In this document: in pieces, positions 48,457 to 58,568 of the stretch
Layout: every line of letters begins with the position of its first letter
How positions within the stretch are numbered: the stretch's first letter is position 1
DNA from: Nostoc punctiforme NIES-2108
GTDB lineage: Bacteria; Cyanobacteriota; Cyanobacteriia; Cyanobacteriales; Nostocaceae
Assembly: GCA_003326195.1 (NCBI GenBank)
Contig: LXQE01000029.1
Location: forward strand, 244,072-308,071
Direction: 5' to 3'
Length of the DNA: 64,000 nt
Translations under genes and position numbers: made by a program
Notes under the pieces: model-generated
What the model saw: the letters and a program-made list of their open reading frames with translations, nothing else
Databases searched by the model: none
Told to the model about the DNA's origin: nothing

Positions 48457-51400
48457 TTACCGATTAGCTACAGTTAATTTGATAGTAGAGGATAGTTCTT
48501 CCTCCAACTCCAAATTTTGGGGTTGTTTTCGGCGCAAAATACTATAAATTACAGGTACAAAAATTAAAGTTGCCACTGTTGCTGCTAATAATCCACCAAT
48601 TACAGCACGTCCTAAAGGAGCATTTTGTTCACCACCTTCTCCTAAACCAAGAGACATTGGTAACATCCCCATAATCATGGCTCCAGCAGTCATCAATACT
48701 GGACGCAAACGGGTGTAACCAGCAGCTAAAGCCGCAGAAACAGCTTTTTCTCCTATTAGACGTTGCTCATTAGCAAAGGTTACAAGCAAAATACTATTAG
48801 CAGTAGCAACCCCAATACTCATAATTGCACCCATCAAAGAAGGTACGCTAAAAGTCGTGTTAGTCACAAACAATATCCACACAATTCCTGCTAAAGCATT
48901 TGGTAGTGCCATCATAATAATGAATGGATCAACCCAAGATTGAAAATTGACTACTATTAAGCAATAAACTAATCCAATAGCAAATATCAATCCTACTTCT
49001 AATCCTAGAAAAGATAAATTCATCGTTTCTACTTGACCTTTCACCATAATTGACGTTCCACGTGGTAACTTCTGCTGAAATTGCCCAACTATTTTATAAA
49101 TATCGCTGGCTACACCACCTAAATCACGACCTTGAACATTGGCGTAAATGTTAAATACAGGCTGTACGTTGTAATGATTAACAACAGCAGGAGCTTTCCC
49201 ACGTTTAGCAATAGCAATATTGCTTAAAAGTTGTGACGAGCTAGAACCGTTAGCAATAGGAGTATTCTGAATTTTTTCTAGTGAGTTAAGTTTGTATTGG
49301 GGAACTTGTACTGCTACTGGATAACTGACTCCTTTGATAGGATCAAGCCAAAAGTTGGGTGATGTTTGACCACTAGAACTTAATGATGTGAGTAGATTAT
49401 TGGCAACATCTCGTTGAGTTAAACCGTTACGTTGTGCTTGAGAACGATCTACATTAATACGTAGGTCTGGGGCATCAACGACTTGATGTAAATGAACATC
49501 AACTGCTCCCGGAATTTGAGCTATTTGGGTTTTGATTTGTTTGGCAATCTTGTAATTATCCCGACGATTTTTAGCTGGGCCTATGACCTGAATATCAATA
49601 GGAGCTGGTAAACCGAAATTGAGAATTTGAGTTACTATATCCGCAGGTTGGAAAAAGAAAGTTAATTCAGGAAATTGGGCGGTTAATGTTTGGCGTAGTT
49701 GTCTAACATATTGCCAAGTAGGATGATGTTTACCTTCTTTAAGACCTACAAGAATTTCTCCATCACCAGGGCCGATGGTTGCTGTGTCGCTAAAGGCCAG
49801 GTTGACTCCACCTACAGGTAAACCAATATTGTCAAGAATAATTTCTAATTCTTGCTCAGGAATAACTTGGCGAATCTCATTTTCAACTTGAGTAAAAATC
49901 TGTTCTGTCTTTTCAAGTCGTGTTCCCGCAGGAGCGCGAACATGCAACCGAAACTGAGCTGCATCTACTTGAGGAAAAAAGTCTTGACCAACAAAAGGTA
50001 GTAAAACTAAGGCGCTTACCCAAAAAGCACCAAACATCGCAAAAACTACACCGCGATGATTTAGAGCTTTAGCTAAAGTATTTCGATAGTTTTGGCGAAA
50101 TTTCTCAAATTGGCGATTAAACTGCTCATGAATCCGCCAGAAAATATCTTTTTTGTTAATTACATGACCATTACCGTTATTCTCTAGATTTTCATGTTCA
50201 GTATAAAGATGTAATTCCTTTCCAAGGAGAAACTTTGCCAACATTGGTACTACTGTCCGCGACAGTAGATAGGAAGCAAGCATCGCAAAAACAACTGCCA
50301 TTCCTAAAGGCATAAATAGCGATTGTGCTACTCCTGTTAAAAAGATAATTGGGATAAAAACAATACATATTGCCAAGGTAGAAACGAAAGCCGGAACAGC
50401 TATTTGTTGTGCGCCATCTAAAATAGCTTGTTGCAGAGGTTTTCCTTGTCCCAAATTGCGGTGGATATTTTCAATTTCTACTGTGGCATCATCAACTAAA
50501 ATCCCAACTGCTAGAGATAGACCTCCCAAGGTCATAATATTCAGAGTTTGCCCGATTAATCGCAGAGCAATGATAGAACAAAGAATTGATAAAGGGATGG
50601 AAATTGCCACAATTAAAGTGCTGCGCCAACTACCTAAGAATAATAAAATCATGGCGGCAGTTAAACAAGCTGCAATCAATCCTTCGGTCAATACTCCGTG
50701 GATAGAAGCTTTAACAAATATAGATTGATCGAATAAGATTTCTAAGTCTAATTCTTTGGGTAATGTAGCTTGAATTTTTGGTAGCCTTTCTTTGACTCTA
50801 GCTACAACATCTAAAGTTGAAGCACTACCACTTTTGAGAATGGTTAATAAGCTAGAACGTCGCCCATCTCGACGAACAATATTATTTTGCACTGCAAAGC
50901 CGTCATGGACTTGGGCAACATCACGTATATAAATTACAGTGCCGTTAATCTGTTTAATGGGTAAATTGTTTAAGGCTTCTAAGACTTGGGGACTGCTATT
51001 GAGTCGAACACTGTACTCGCGATCGCCTAATTTGGCATTCCCCCCAGGTAAGATAAGATTTTGGGCGCTGATTGCGGTTGTGACATCTGTAGCTGAAAGG
51101 CCTTTGGCAAATAGAGCCTGCGGGTCAATATCTACCATAATTTGCCGAGGTTTACCTCCATAAGGTAACGGTACAGACGCGCCTTGAACAGTCGCTAGCT
51201 GAGTCCGTAGAAAATTATTGCCGTTATCGTAAAGTTCTTGCTCTGATAGTGATGTGCTGCTAACACTTAGCTGAAGAATGGGCACATTAGAGGCATTGTA
51301 GCGAATAATTAAAGGAGGTGTAATTCCTGGAGGTAAACCTCGAAGAATCGTTTGAGTATTAGAGGTAAGTTGAGCTACTGCTGCCTCAATTTTTGCCCCT

Positions 51401-51693
51401 GGTTGGAAGAAAACCTTAATGACACTAACACCATTGAGTGATTGCGATTCGATGTGTTCAATATCATTAACAGTGGTTGTAAAAGAGCGTTCGCTCGCTG
51501 TAACGATACGCTGTTCCATTTCTTCTGGTGAGACACCACTATAAGACCAAATTACACTGACAACGGGAATATTAATTTCTGGAAAAATGTCCGTTGCCAT
51601 GCGCGTAATAGTAACTACTCCTAAAACAAAAATAAGTATGGAAGTAATTACAAATGTATAGGGGCGGCGAAGAGCAAGTTTAACAATCCACAT
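48457..51693 (-). CDS. RND multidrug/metabolite efflux permease (AcrB family)
   Basis: 1078 residues, two homologous halves with twelve helices and large periplasmic loops. MWIVKLALRRPYTFVITSILIFVLGV start, ATDIFPEINIPVVSVIWSYSG, and the proton-relay region GGLSLAVGILVDDATVEIENIHR with paired Asp residues in helix 4. The second half has GVATANSILLVTF. Proton-driven export; substrate unknown. First gene of the unit; an outer-membrane TolC-like protein must be encoded elsewhere. Confidence 0.95.
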   Translation of the reverse strand: MWIVKLALRRPYTFVITSILIFVLGVVTITRMATDIFPEINIPVVSVIWSYSGVSPEEMEQRIVTASERSFTTTVNDIEHIESQSLNGVSVIKVFFQPGAKIEAAVAQLTSNTQTILRGLPPGITPPLIIRYNASNVPILQLSVSSTSLSEQELYDNGNNFLRTQLATVQGASVPLPYGGKPRQIMVDIDPQALFAKGLSATDVTTAISAQNLILPGGNAKLGDREYSVRLNSSPQVLEALNNLPIKQINGTVIYIRDVAQVHDGFAVQNNIVRRDGRRSSLLTILKSGSASTLDVVARVKERLPKIQATLPKELDLEILFDQSIFVKASIHGVLTEGLIAACLTAAMILLFLGSWRSTLIVAISIPLSILCSIIALRLIGQTLNIMTLGGLSLAVGILVDDATVEIENIHRNLGQGKPLQQAILDGAQQIAVPAFVSTLAICIVFIPIIFLTGVAQSLFMPLGMAVVFAMLASYLLSRTVVPMLAKFLLGKELHLYTEHENLENNGNGHVINKKDIFWRIHEQFNRQFEKFRQNYRNTLAKALNHRGVVFAMFGAFWVSALVLLPFVGQDFFPQVDAAQFRLHVRAPAGTRLEKTEQIFTQVENEIRQVIPEQELEIILDNIGLPVGGVNLAFSDTATIGPGDGEILVGLKEGKHHPTWQYVRQLRQTLTAQFPELTFFFQPADIVTQILNFGLPAPIDIQVIGPAKNRRDNYKIAKQIKTQIAQIPGAVDVHLHQVVDAPDLRINVDRSQAQRNGLTQRDVANNLLTSLSSSGQTSPNFWLDPIKGVSYPVAVQVPQYKLNSLEKIQNTPIANGSSSSQLLSNIAIAKRGKAPAVVNHYNVQPVFNIYANVQGRDLGGVASDIYKIVGQFQQKLPRGTSIMVKGQVETMNLSFLGLEVGLIFAIGLVYCLIVVNFQSWVDPFIIMMALPNALAGIVWILFVTNTTFSVPSLMGAIMSIGVATANSILLVTFANEQRLIGEKAVSAALAAGYTRLRPVLMTAGAMIMGMLPMSLGLGEGGEQNAPLGRAVIGGLLAATVATLIFVPVIYSILRRKQPQNLELEEELSSTIKLTVANR

Positions 51694-52137
51694 TGTTTTT
51701 TAGTCTAAATTATTCTTTCTTCTTCAGTTTGTTAGTGTGATTTACACTAAAGGAAATTATTATTTAAATTTTAGTTATTCATTGCCAAACGAATATTTAC
51801 TGAATGCCTTCATTTGCAATCAGCTACATTTAAAAGCATTGAGCTTAATTAATCCGGTAACTCGATAGATTTACAGTATTTTGTAAAATTATCTTTGCAT
51901 ACAGATGTGTAAAATGCAAGACCCTTGTACCTCACTAAGACAAATGTGTAAGATTTTATACGTAATTGCGGTAGTACATTTTCAGGGTTTGTAGTCAGCA
52001 CTTTAGTGCTTAGAAAAGTCTTCTTAAACTTGACAAAAGCTGATTTCTAGAGGTGAATTATAAACTCAGCTGATAAAAGTAGAGCCAAGGATCAACCAAA
52101 ATCAGCTAGATAGCTAACCCTGATGGAGGATTTGGTC
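51694..52137. other. Intergenic region between divergent RND and FAD genes
   Basis: About 440 bp with promoters for both. No adjacent TetR-type regulator gene. I see no clear operator. Confidence 0.45.
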
Positions 52138-53964
52138 ATGGTTCATCAGACATATACAGCTGATGTCTTAGTTGTTGGTGGAGGAACTGGAGGGACTGCG
52201 GCTGCTATCCAAGCAGCGCGGCGGGGAGCCAAAACCATTTTGGTGAGTGAATTTCCTTGGTTGGGAGGAATGCTCACTTCGGCTGGAGTGTCTGTACCCG
52301 ATGGAAATGAATTAGAAGCCTTTCAAACAGGGTTATGGGGTGCGTTTTTGCAGGAATTGCGACAACGACAGCCCGGAGGATTAGATAATAGCTGGGTAAG
52401 CTTTTTTAGTTACGATCCCCGAATTGGAGCAGAGATTTTTGCAGATTGGGTGCGGGAATTGCATAATTTACACTGGATTTCTGGACAAGTACCTTTAGAG
52501 GTGTTCCGACAAGGTGATTCTATAACTGGTGTCCGCTTTGCTGATTTTGCTGTCACAGCCAAGATTATTCTTGATGGCACAGAGTTAGGAGACTTATTGG
52601 CTTTAGCTGACATACCTTACCGTTGGGGTTGGGAATTGCAATCTGAGTGGGGAGAACCCAGCGCCCCAGTGACTTTTAACTCTTTAACCCAGAAATATCC
52701 TGTACAAGCGCCTACTTATATAGTGATTATGCAGGATTTTGGTGAAGCCGTTGCACCAGAAATTGCGGCTGCACCTAACTATAATCCATCGCAGTTTGCA
52801 GGTACTTGGGATGGCTATGGAGCAGAAACATTTTTAAATTATGGACGTTTGCCTGGTGGCCTGTTTATGATGAATTGGCCAATCTGTGGCAATGACTACG
52901 GCGAAGGGGTAGGGCGGTTGATAGAGTCAGATGTAACCAGAGGTGAATTCATCCAAGAATCTCGCTGGCATAGCCAAAATTTTGCCCATTTCATCCAAAA
53001 ACAGCTTGGTCGTCGCTATGGTTTAGCAGAAAAAGTATTTCCTCACACCTCTACAGCTTTTGCACTGCATCCTTATTACCGGGAAAGCCGCCGCTTGGTG
53101 GGGCTAACTACTGTCCGAGAACAGGATATTTTGCCGATCGCTGAAGGTAGAGTTGCATCTATATTTAATGATGCGTTCGCCCTACGGCCCTTCGGGCATC
53201 CTACGGCAGGCGTTTGCGAAGCCTCTCGTAGAGAAGCATCTCCGACAGGAGAAGCAATCGCAGTTGGTAATTACGCCAATGACCATCATTATCCTGGTGT
53301 TCAATTCCCATTGCAACCTAAATCCATCCGCTGGGGAGGGCGTTGGACTGGAACTCCTTTTACAATTCCTTACAGTAGTCTAATTCCAGCTACAACAGAT
53401 GGTTTCTTGGTCTGTGAGAAGAATATTTCTGTCTCCCACATTGCCAATGGCGCTACCAGATTACAACCTGTGGTTATGGGCATTGGTCAAGCAGCAGGGA
53501 TGGCGGCGGCGATATGTGTTGAATTAAACTGCCAGCCGAGGGATTTACCTATTAGAAAGCTGCAAACGGCTTTATTAGAAGATAATCGCTCAAAAGCGCT
53601 AATTATTCCTTTGTTTAATCTTCCTCCCAATCGTTCGGATTGGCGGCACTGGCAACTGTATTACTTAGATAACCCACAAGCCTATCCAGTTAGTGGCGAT
53701 TGCCCTGACTCTGCTTTTGACAAGGCATTAATTCAGGAGAGTAACTGTTTCAAAGGCATCTTTTACCGCTTGGAACAGCAGGAATACAAATTCACTGTCA
53801 CAGCACCAGCCGCATATCAAGGGCAAAGTTGGCAGCTTGTGACTTTGCGATCGCATATCGACGAGCAATTACGCGCTTATCCCCACGAACAATTAGTTAC
53901 ATTGTGGGGTCGTTACAATCACTCTGGTAATTGGTTATTAGTGGAACATTTAAACGGAGGATAA
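52138..53964 (+). CDS. FAD-dependent oxidoreductase with in-frame repeat insertion
   Basis: 608 residues from the ATG at 52138, preferred because GGAGGA (52125-52130) precedes it. N-terminal dinucleotide motif DVLVVGGGTGGTAAAIQAAR, then FPWLGGMLTSAG. Family: FAD-dependent oxidoreductases of the PF12831 class with C-terminal AAGMAAA segment near 455-470. An inserted 27-residue segment (FALRPFGHPTAG... about residues 346-372) derived from a GC-rich repeat splits the otherwise conserved SIFNDA-IAVGNYANDHHYPG. Substrate unknown. The active site may be affected. Confidence 0.88.
   Translation: MVHQTYTADVLVVGGGTGGTAAAIQAARRGAKTILVSEFPWLGGMLTSAGVSVPDGNELEAFQTGLWGAFLQELRQRQPGGLDNSWVSFFSYDPRIGAEIFADWVRELHNLHWISGQVPLEVFRQGDSITGVRFADFAVTAKIILDGTELGDLLALADIPYRWGWELQSEWGEPSAPVTFNSLTQKYPVQAPTYIVIMQDFGEAVAPEIAAAPNYNPSQFAGTWDGYGAETFLNYGRLPGGLFMMNWPICGNDYGEGVGRLIESDVTRGEFIQESRWHSQNFAHFIQKQLGRRYGLAEKVFPHTSTAFALHPYYRESRRLVGLTTVREQDILPIAEGRVASIFNDAFALRPFGHPTAGVCEASRREASPTGEAIAVGNYANDHHYPGVQFPLQPKSIRWGGRWTGTPFTIPYSSLIPATTDGFLVCEKNISVSHIANGATRLQPVVMGIGQAAGMAAAICVELNCQPRDLPIRKLQTALLEDNRSKALIIPLFNLPPNRSDWRHWQLYYLDNPQAYPVSGDCPDSAFDKALIQESNCFKGIFYRLEQQEYKFTVTAPAAYQGQSWQLVTLRSHIDEQLRAYPHEQLVTLWGRYNHSGNWLLVEHLNGG
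53173..53253 (+). repeat. 81-bp repeat insertion in the FAD oxidoreductase
   Basis: Starts GCGTTCGCCCTACGGCCC and contains CCCTTCGGG and CTCTCGTAGAGAAG palindromes, as in the intergenic repeat blocks of this genome (e.g. 41925-42125). Length is a multiple of three and it has no stop in the host frame. Confidence 0.82.
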
Positions 53965-54008
53965 GAAGAGTTTATTTTCAGTAAAACAGAATACTTTTTG
54001 ATGAATTG

Positions 54009-54036
54009 TCCGGATATTAATCAAAAAGCTAAGTAT
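54009..54036 (+). promoter_or_regulatory. DIF-class promoter of patX
   Basis: TCCGGA at 54009-54014 followed after 15 nt by TAAGTAT (54030-54036), which can serve as a -10. TCCGGA near -35 is the DIF motif described for HetR-dependent, heterocyst-specific starts (e.g. nsiR1). About 35 nt remain to the patX ATG. No strong ribosome site; GGAGAG at 54046-54051 is too far from the ATG. Confidence 0.75.
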
Positions 54037-54071
54037 CAGTGAAGTGGAGAGTTCCAAAATAGACATCTGCT

Positions 54072-54299
54072 ATGCGTGCTGCCATTTCACTTTTAGTCTC
54101 GAGTCTGGTGTTCGGCCCCTTAGCTTTTAACTGCCAAGCAATGGTCAATCACTTATCAACAGGGCTGCCTTCCACGCCTACTTCGGAACAGTGGCTCTCG
54201 GCGGCATCTGAACAAGCTTCAGATGATGCGCCACGTCATCGCGGTAGTGGGCGCAGAGAAGTGACACAAAAAGTCCGAAATATCTATGCTGTGGTTTAA
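54072..54299 (+). CDS. patX: PatX-type RGSGR peptide precursor, HetR inhibitor
   Basis: 75 residues: a signal peptide (MRAAISLLVSSLVFGPLAFNCQA), a variable Ser-rich middle and, at residues 56-61, HRGSGR followed by R. RGSGR is the HetR-inhibiting pentapeptide also present in PatS and HetN; a signal peptide plus C-terminal HRG(S/T)GR is the PatX layout. The exported fragment spaces heterocysts by moving between cells. The motif is encoded at 54240-54254. A TCCGGA box upstream supports HetR-dependent expression. In-frame TAG sits 12 bp before the ATG, so the start is fixed. Confidence 0.92.
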   Translation: MRAAISLLVSSLVFGPLAFNCQAMVNHLSTGLPSTPTSEQWLSAASEQASDDAPRHRGSGRREVTQKVRNIYAVV

Positions 54300-55162
54300 C
54301 TACTGTAGGGTAATGACTCTTTCCTCAAAGGAACAGAATTACCAGAAAACACGATGTTGTGTTACCATCTCTAACACAGCTTTTCTGGCAGAGATATATA
54401 CAGTTGACACACGAAAGTCTTCAGCGATCGCTTAGTATTTCAACTGCAAACTTTGTATATATAGTTGGCCTCAATCCTGCCGATCAAAAGCAAATCAATT
54501 TAAGCGCTTTGATCAACAGCATTACCAACTCCTCAAAAGCTCTACAACTGTTGCTCATATTCGGTAGAAAGCTTTGCATCTCAATCCTCAACGGCTCTAA
54601 AAATAGATGTTACTTAGGCTATCAGTTAATCTAAAGCACATCTAATTCAGACATTGTGCTTGTTGAGGAAATAGTCTTAAGGCAACTTCACTTTATTCCC
54701 CAATAGATTTTCTTCTCATACATTCAGTAGCTGATGATCTACATAAGCAAGTAACCGATCTTTGCTCTGACATCTGTTTAGTGTCCTTTGCCGAAGCATA
54801 AAATCCCTTTCGTTTCATTTCTTGCTTATCTAGCGTATGGATTCGCATAAGTAGTATAGGTTTATTGCACTTGCTAACAAATCTACTATTCTTGACCTAC
54901 TTTTGCCCCTTGGTTCGTTCTCCTCGTAGATGGCTCCCGACAAAATAAAATAAGCGTTAAGAAGGATCTACCAGATCATCTTAGTCTTTTAATTATTTTA
55001 CACCCAAGGCCAGATGCAAAGTTTTGCATTTAGCCTTTTTAGATGAATTTTACTTAAAGAAAAGGGAGTGGGGAGCAGAGGATCAGTAAGTAAGTTTTTC
55101 CCCTCTGCCCCTCTGCCCAATGCCCAATGCTCAATGCCCAATGCTCAATGCCCAATGCCCTT
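54300..55162. other. Intergenic region with short tandem repeats at the end
   Basis: No supported gene. A TGCCCAA/TGCTCAA repeat (about 55110-55160) runs into the stop end of the ferritin-like gene. The rest is unstructured to my eye. Confidence 0.5.
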
Positions 55163-56062
55163 TTACACCGTTGTATTCTTGCGGCTACTTTCTCTTCCTT
55201 GGATGCCGTTGAGGAACATTGGCACAAACTTCTCAATAAACATCTGTGGATCTCGCTGCCAAGCCTTTTGTGCAGCCTGAATCCTAGTAAATTGCAACTC
55301 CGGCGCTAGCAAAGTCTGGGGTAAGCGTTCCATCAAATATTGAGGGCGTTGCCAAAGCGGCATGGTATTTGCAACTTCCACCAGGTTGGCAACTCGCCGT
55401 AGTTCTGCACCTAAGGTAATATCCATTCCTGATTCAAATGCGGCTTGTTCAATTGCGGTATATTTTCGCTTGGCTTGCTCTACTTTTTGCTGATGTTCTG
55501 GACTTTTACGCGCAAGTTCTCCTAGCCAACGATTACCCCAGCGGACATGTCCTGCTTCCTCTGGGAGAATTTTTTCAATCGTTTCCCGAATTTTGATGTT
55601 TTCTTCTGTCTGCGGTGCTTGTTTAAGGGCGTGAATGTGGGCAGAGAAATACTCACAGCCCCGTTTTTCGGTAATGTTAATTGCAGCCAAGGCAGCAATC
55701 ATACCGTCTTCTAGGTTGTGTTTTGGGTCATAGGTGTCTTTGTCGAGCAGCCGATCAAATTCATCAATATACGAAGTTCCAGGGGGAGTTCCTATATCGC
55801 TTCCCAAATCAATCAACAAGTCAGTTAGCCACATGGCATGACGAGCTTCATCTGAAATGTGATGAGACAAATCCCGCACCAGTTCCCGTGGCTGTCCATT
55901 CAGTTGTTCAATTACCTCAGTTAGGTCTTTGCAACTGCGTTGTTCACTGTAACGGTAGCGGTTGAGAGTAATTAGATGGATTTCGCGATCGCATACCACC
56001 TGTTTCAATATATCTCTCGCACTTAAAACATTTTGAAATTTACGTGGGTAGGTAACTGTCAT
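55163..56062 (-). CDS. Ferritin-like di-iron domain protein
   Basis: 299 residues, helical. Two iron-site helices can be seen: ISDEARHAMWLTDLL (Glu-x2-His type) and EKILPEEAGHVRWGNRWL (Glu-x2-His type), with the partner Glu in REIHLITLNRYRY-like and AALAAINITEKRGCEYF helices. Similar to DUF455/MiaE-like ferritin-like proteins of cyanobacteria, which act as oxygenases or have unknown roles. The last residues lie at the edge of a short tandem repeat. Substrate unknown. Confidence 0.82.
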   Translation of the reverse strand: MTVTYPRKFQNVLSARDILKQVVCDREIHLITLNRYRYSEQRSCKDLTEVIEQLNGQPRELVRDLSHHISDEARHAMWLTDLLIDLGSDIGTPPGTSYIDEFDRLLDKDTYDPKHNLEDGMIAALAAINITEKRGCEYFSAHIHALKQAPQTEENIKIRETIEKILPEEAGHVRWGNRWLGELARKSPEHQQKVEQAKRKYTAIEQAAFESGMDITLGAELRRVANLVEVANTMPLWQRPQYLMERLPQTLLAPELQFTRIQAAQKAWQRDPQMFIEKFVPMFLNGIQGRESSRKNTTV

Positions 56063-56465
56063 AACTTATGTAAATTTTTGTAAATCTTTATTTAATCTAA
56101 CTTAATTTTTTGCAACTGCTGTATCTGTGCCGCTTCACCCAAAAAAACGGTAAAAGTCATAAACAATAGTCATTTGAGTTGAACTTAAGTGTCAGACCTT
56201 TTAAATGTAAATAAAAGTAACGAATAAATGTTCTGTCTTGAGAAAGGTGTGTTTCTTCAGGTGAGACAACCCTGAAGCCAGATGATTTTAGCCATCAAAG
56301 GTGGCTTAGGGGGAGTTTTCCAACTTTAGGAAAAAATATCTAATATTGTCAGCAAAGGCAAACATAAATTTATGTAAAAAGTAGCTTATGTTACAGAATT
56401 TTTGCTATAGTAGTTTATAGAAAAGGAAAAAATTATATATTCACAAAATAGAGAGGACTATGGTT

Positions 56466-56666
56466 ATGTCTATCGCAGATAAATCTCGTGCATTAATGGT
56501 GCGTGAACACCAACAAGTCAAGAATCGCCAACAATCAATGCTGATGCGTGCGGCACAAGAACTTGGTCTTCCTGAAGAAGTATCTCACTACTGGAACCCG
56601 ATTCAAGGAAAAGTAGATGCTAGCAGTCGGATGATTTATGGCCCCAGCCACGCTTCTATGAGCTAG
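56466..56666 (+). CDS. Small basic cyanobacterial protein
   Basis: 66 residues from the second ATG (56466), with GAGG at 56453-56456 9 nt upstream; the first ATG (56460) is too close. Helical N-terminus RALMVREHQQVKNRQQSMLMRAAQELGLP, then SHYWNPIQGKVDASSRMIYG. No signal or membrane part. Looks conserved and well expressed (clean ribosome site, AT-rich leader) but I do not recognise the family. Confidence 0.75.
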   Translation: MSIADKSRALMVREHQQVKNRQQSMLMRAAQELGLPEEVSHYWNPIQGKVDASSRMIYGPSHASMS

Positions 56667-56730
56667 GTTTCAGGGGTCATAAGTTGGATTTTTTGATTGA
56701 ATGCCTCAACTGACAAGTCTGGAAAAAAAA

Positions 56731-56753
56731 GCCACCCTCGACTTTAGGGTGGC
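56731..56753 (-). terminator. Rho-independent terminator of glnA
   Basis: GCCACCCT/AGGGTGGC (56731-56738, 56746-56753; 7-nt loop). On the minus strand it is followed by eight T. Lies 37 bp past the glnA stop; it also borders the small plus-strand gene. Confidence 0.92.
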
Positions 56754-56789
56754 AAAACTTATTACTTTTTAGTTAAATACGACTCTTCA

Positions 56790-58211
56790 TTAAGCATCGT
56801 AATAGAGGTAAAACTCGTAGGGATGAGGACGCAGCTGTAACTGCTTGGTTTCGTTAAGCTTGTAGTCAATCCAATTTTCGATAAAGTCTTCCGTGAAAAC
56901 GCCTGATTCTGTCAAGAAACCGTGATCGTTTTCTAGTGCTTGCAATGCCAGTTCTAAAGAACTTGGAGTTGAGGGAACCTTTGCAAGCTCCTCTGGAGAG
57001 AGTTCATAGATATTCTTATCTAAGGGTTCACCAGGATGGATTTTGTTCTTGATGCCATCGATACCAGCACAAAGCATTGCAGCAAATGCCAAGTAGGGGT
57101 TAGATGTAGCATCTGGACAACGGAATTCTAAACGCTTGGCTTTGGGGTTCTTACCAGATAGAGGAATACGGATAGAAGCAGAACGGTTCCCTTCAGAGTA
57201 AGCTAAGTTAACAGGAGCTTCATAACCAGGTACTAGGCGCTTGTATGAATTGGTGCTGGGGTTGGTAATTGCCAACAGCGCTGGTGCGTGTTTGAGAAGA
57301 CCACCAATGTAGTACAATGCCATATCGCTCAAGCCAGCATACTTATCACCTGCAAACAGAGGTTGGCCATCTCTCCAGATGGATTGGTGACAGTGCATTC
57401 CCGAACCGTTATCGCCAAAAATCGGTTTTGGCATGAAGGTGACGGTTTTGCCGTATTTCTTAGCAACGTTCTTGATGACATATTTGTAAATCATCAACCA
57501 GTCAGCCGCTTCGATCAACTTCCCAAACTTGAAACCTAGTTCGCACTGACCACCAGTAGCAACTTCGTGGTGATGCTTTTCAATGGGCACACCTAATTCT
57601 GCCATTGTCAACAGCATCTCTGTACGGATATCTTGGAAAGAATCCGTCGGTGCGACTGGGAAGTAACCTTCTTTGAAGCGTGGTTTGTAACCCAAGTTGG
57701 GTTTTTGCTCTGTACCGGCTTTACCAGAATTCCAAGCACCTTCTTCGGAGTCTAAGAAGTAGTAGCCTTCGTTAGCAGTTTGGGCAAACCTAGCACTGTC
57801 AAAGATAAAAAACTCAGCTTCAGGGCCAAAGAAGGCTGTATCACCAATGCCACTGGCAACCAGGTAATCTATTGCTTTTTGGGCAATAACACGTGGGCAA
57901 CGGTTGTACGGTTCACCCGTGCGGGGGTCTTTAATACTACAAATTATACTTAGTGTTGGCACTTCCATGAATGGGTCGATCCAAGCAGTGTTGGGGTCGA
58001 GTACCATCGTCATATCCGATTCGTTGATCGCTTTCCAACCCCGAATGCTGGAACCGTCAAAAGCTACGCCATCAGTGAATGCAGTCTCATCGATTTGGTT
58101 TTGGTACAGTGTGAGGTGCTGCCAAGTCCCTACTGTGTCGATGAATTTGAGATCAATCAGTTGAATTTTTTCATCTTGAATTCTCTTCAAGAGTTCTTGG
58201 GGTGTTGTCAT
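56790..58211 (-). CDS. glnA: Glutamine synthetase, type I
   Basis: 473 residues. [32 protein letters not shown], the GSI signatures [38 protein letters not shown] and [12 protein letters not shown]. Forms dodecamers and assimilates ammonium into glutamine, in heterocysts and vegetative cells. Strong terminator 56731-56753; NtcA site at 58337-58350. Confidence 0.99.
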   Translation of the reverse strand: MTTPQELLKRIQDEKIQLIDLKFIDTVGTWQHLTLYQNQIDETAFTDGVAFDGSSIRGWKAINESDMTMVLDPNTAWIDPFMEVPTLSIICSIKDPRTGEPYNRCPRVIAQKAIDYLVASGIGDTAFFGPEAEFFIFDSARFAQTANEGYYFLDSEEGAWNSGKAGTEQKPNLGYKPRFKEGYFPVAPTDSFQDIRTEMLLTMAELGVPIEKHHHEVATGGQCELGFKFGKLIEAADWLMIYKYVIKNVAKKYGKTVTFMPKPIFGDNGSGMHCHQSIWRDGQPLFAGDKYAGLSDMALYYIGGLLKHAPALLAITNPSTNSYKRLVPGYEAPVNLAYSEGNRSASIRIPLSGKNPKAKRLEFRCPDATSNPYLAFAAMLCAGIDGIKNKIHPGEPLDKNIYELSPEELAKVPSTPSSLELALQALENDHGFLTESGVFTEDFIENWIDYKLNETKQLQLRPHPYEFYLYYDA

Positions 58212-58307
58212 TGTTACTCCTTCTCTACCAATTTCCTAAAGTCAACCAGAATCTTACATTGCATCCTAACCCTGCTGATCTCAATCAGGCCGTGACACAC
58301 CAGAAAT

Positions 58308-58350
58308 ATCTTAAATACTAGACATTAGCGGATTTTGTAGTTTGTGCTAC
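58308..58350 (-). promoter_or_regulatory. NtcA-activated promoter of glnA
   Basis: GTA-N8-TAC (58337-58350; palindromic NtcA consensus, readable on either strand). On the minus strand TAAGAT (58313-58308) follows after 23 nt, the canonical activator spacing, giving a start near 58301 and a ~90-nt leader. This links the gene to 2-oxoglutarate/PipX control. Confidence 0.82.
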
Positions 58351-58568
58351 AGATATCTGGATTATCAGGTTATATTAACCTTTCAGCGATCATCTGTACA
58401 AAACTGGAAAGTTCATCATATAGGGGTCAACTTTGGCATAGAATCCATAGATAGTGGATAAATTGTTTTTGTGCCGAATCTATTTTTAATAGCACAAAAA
58501 TTTACTGGTGCATAAGTGCAGCCAAATAAATATCAAACCATAAATAGCAATGATTGGGAGAAGAAGGA

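Noticed and set aside
54359..54634. 91-residue frame after patX
   Set aside because: Atypical composition, no ribosome site, no homology-like motif.
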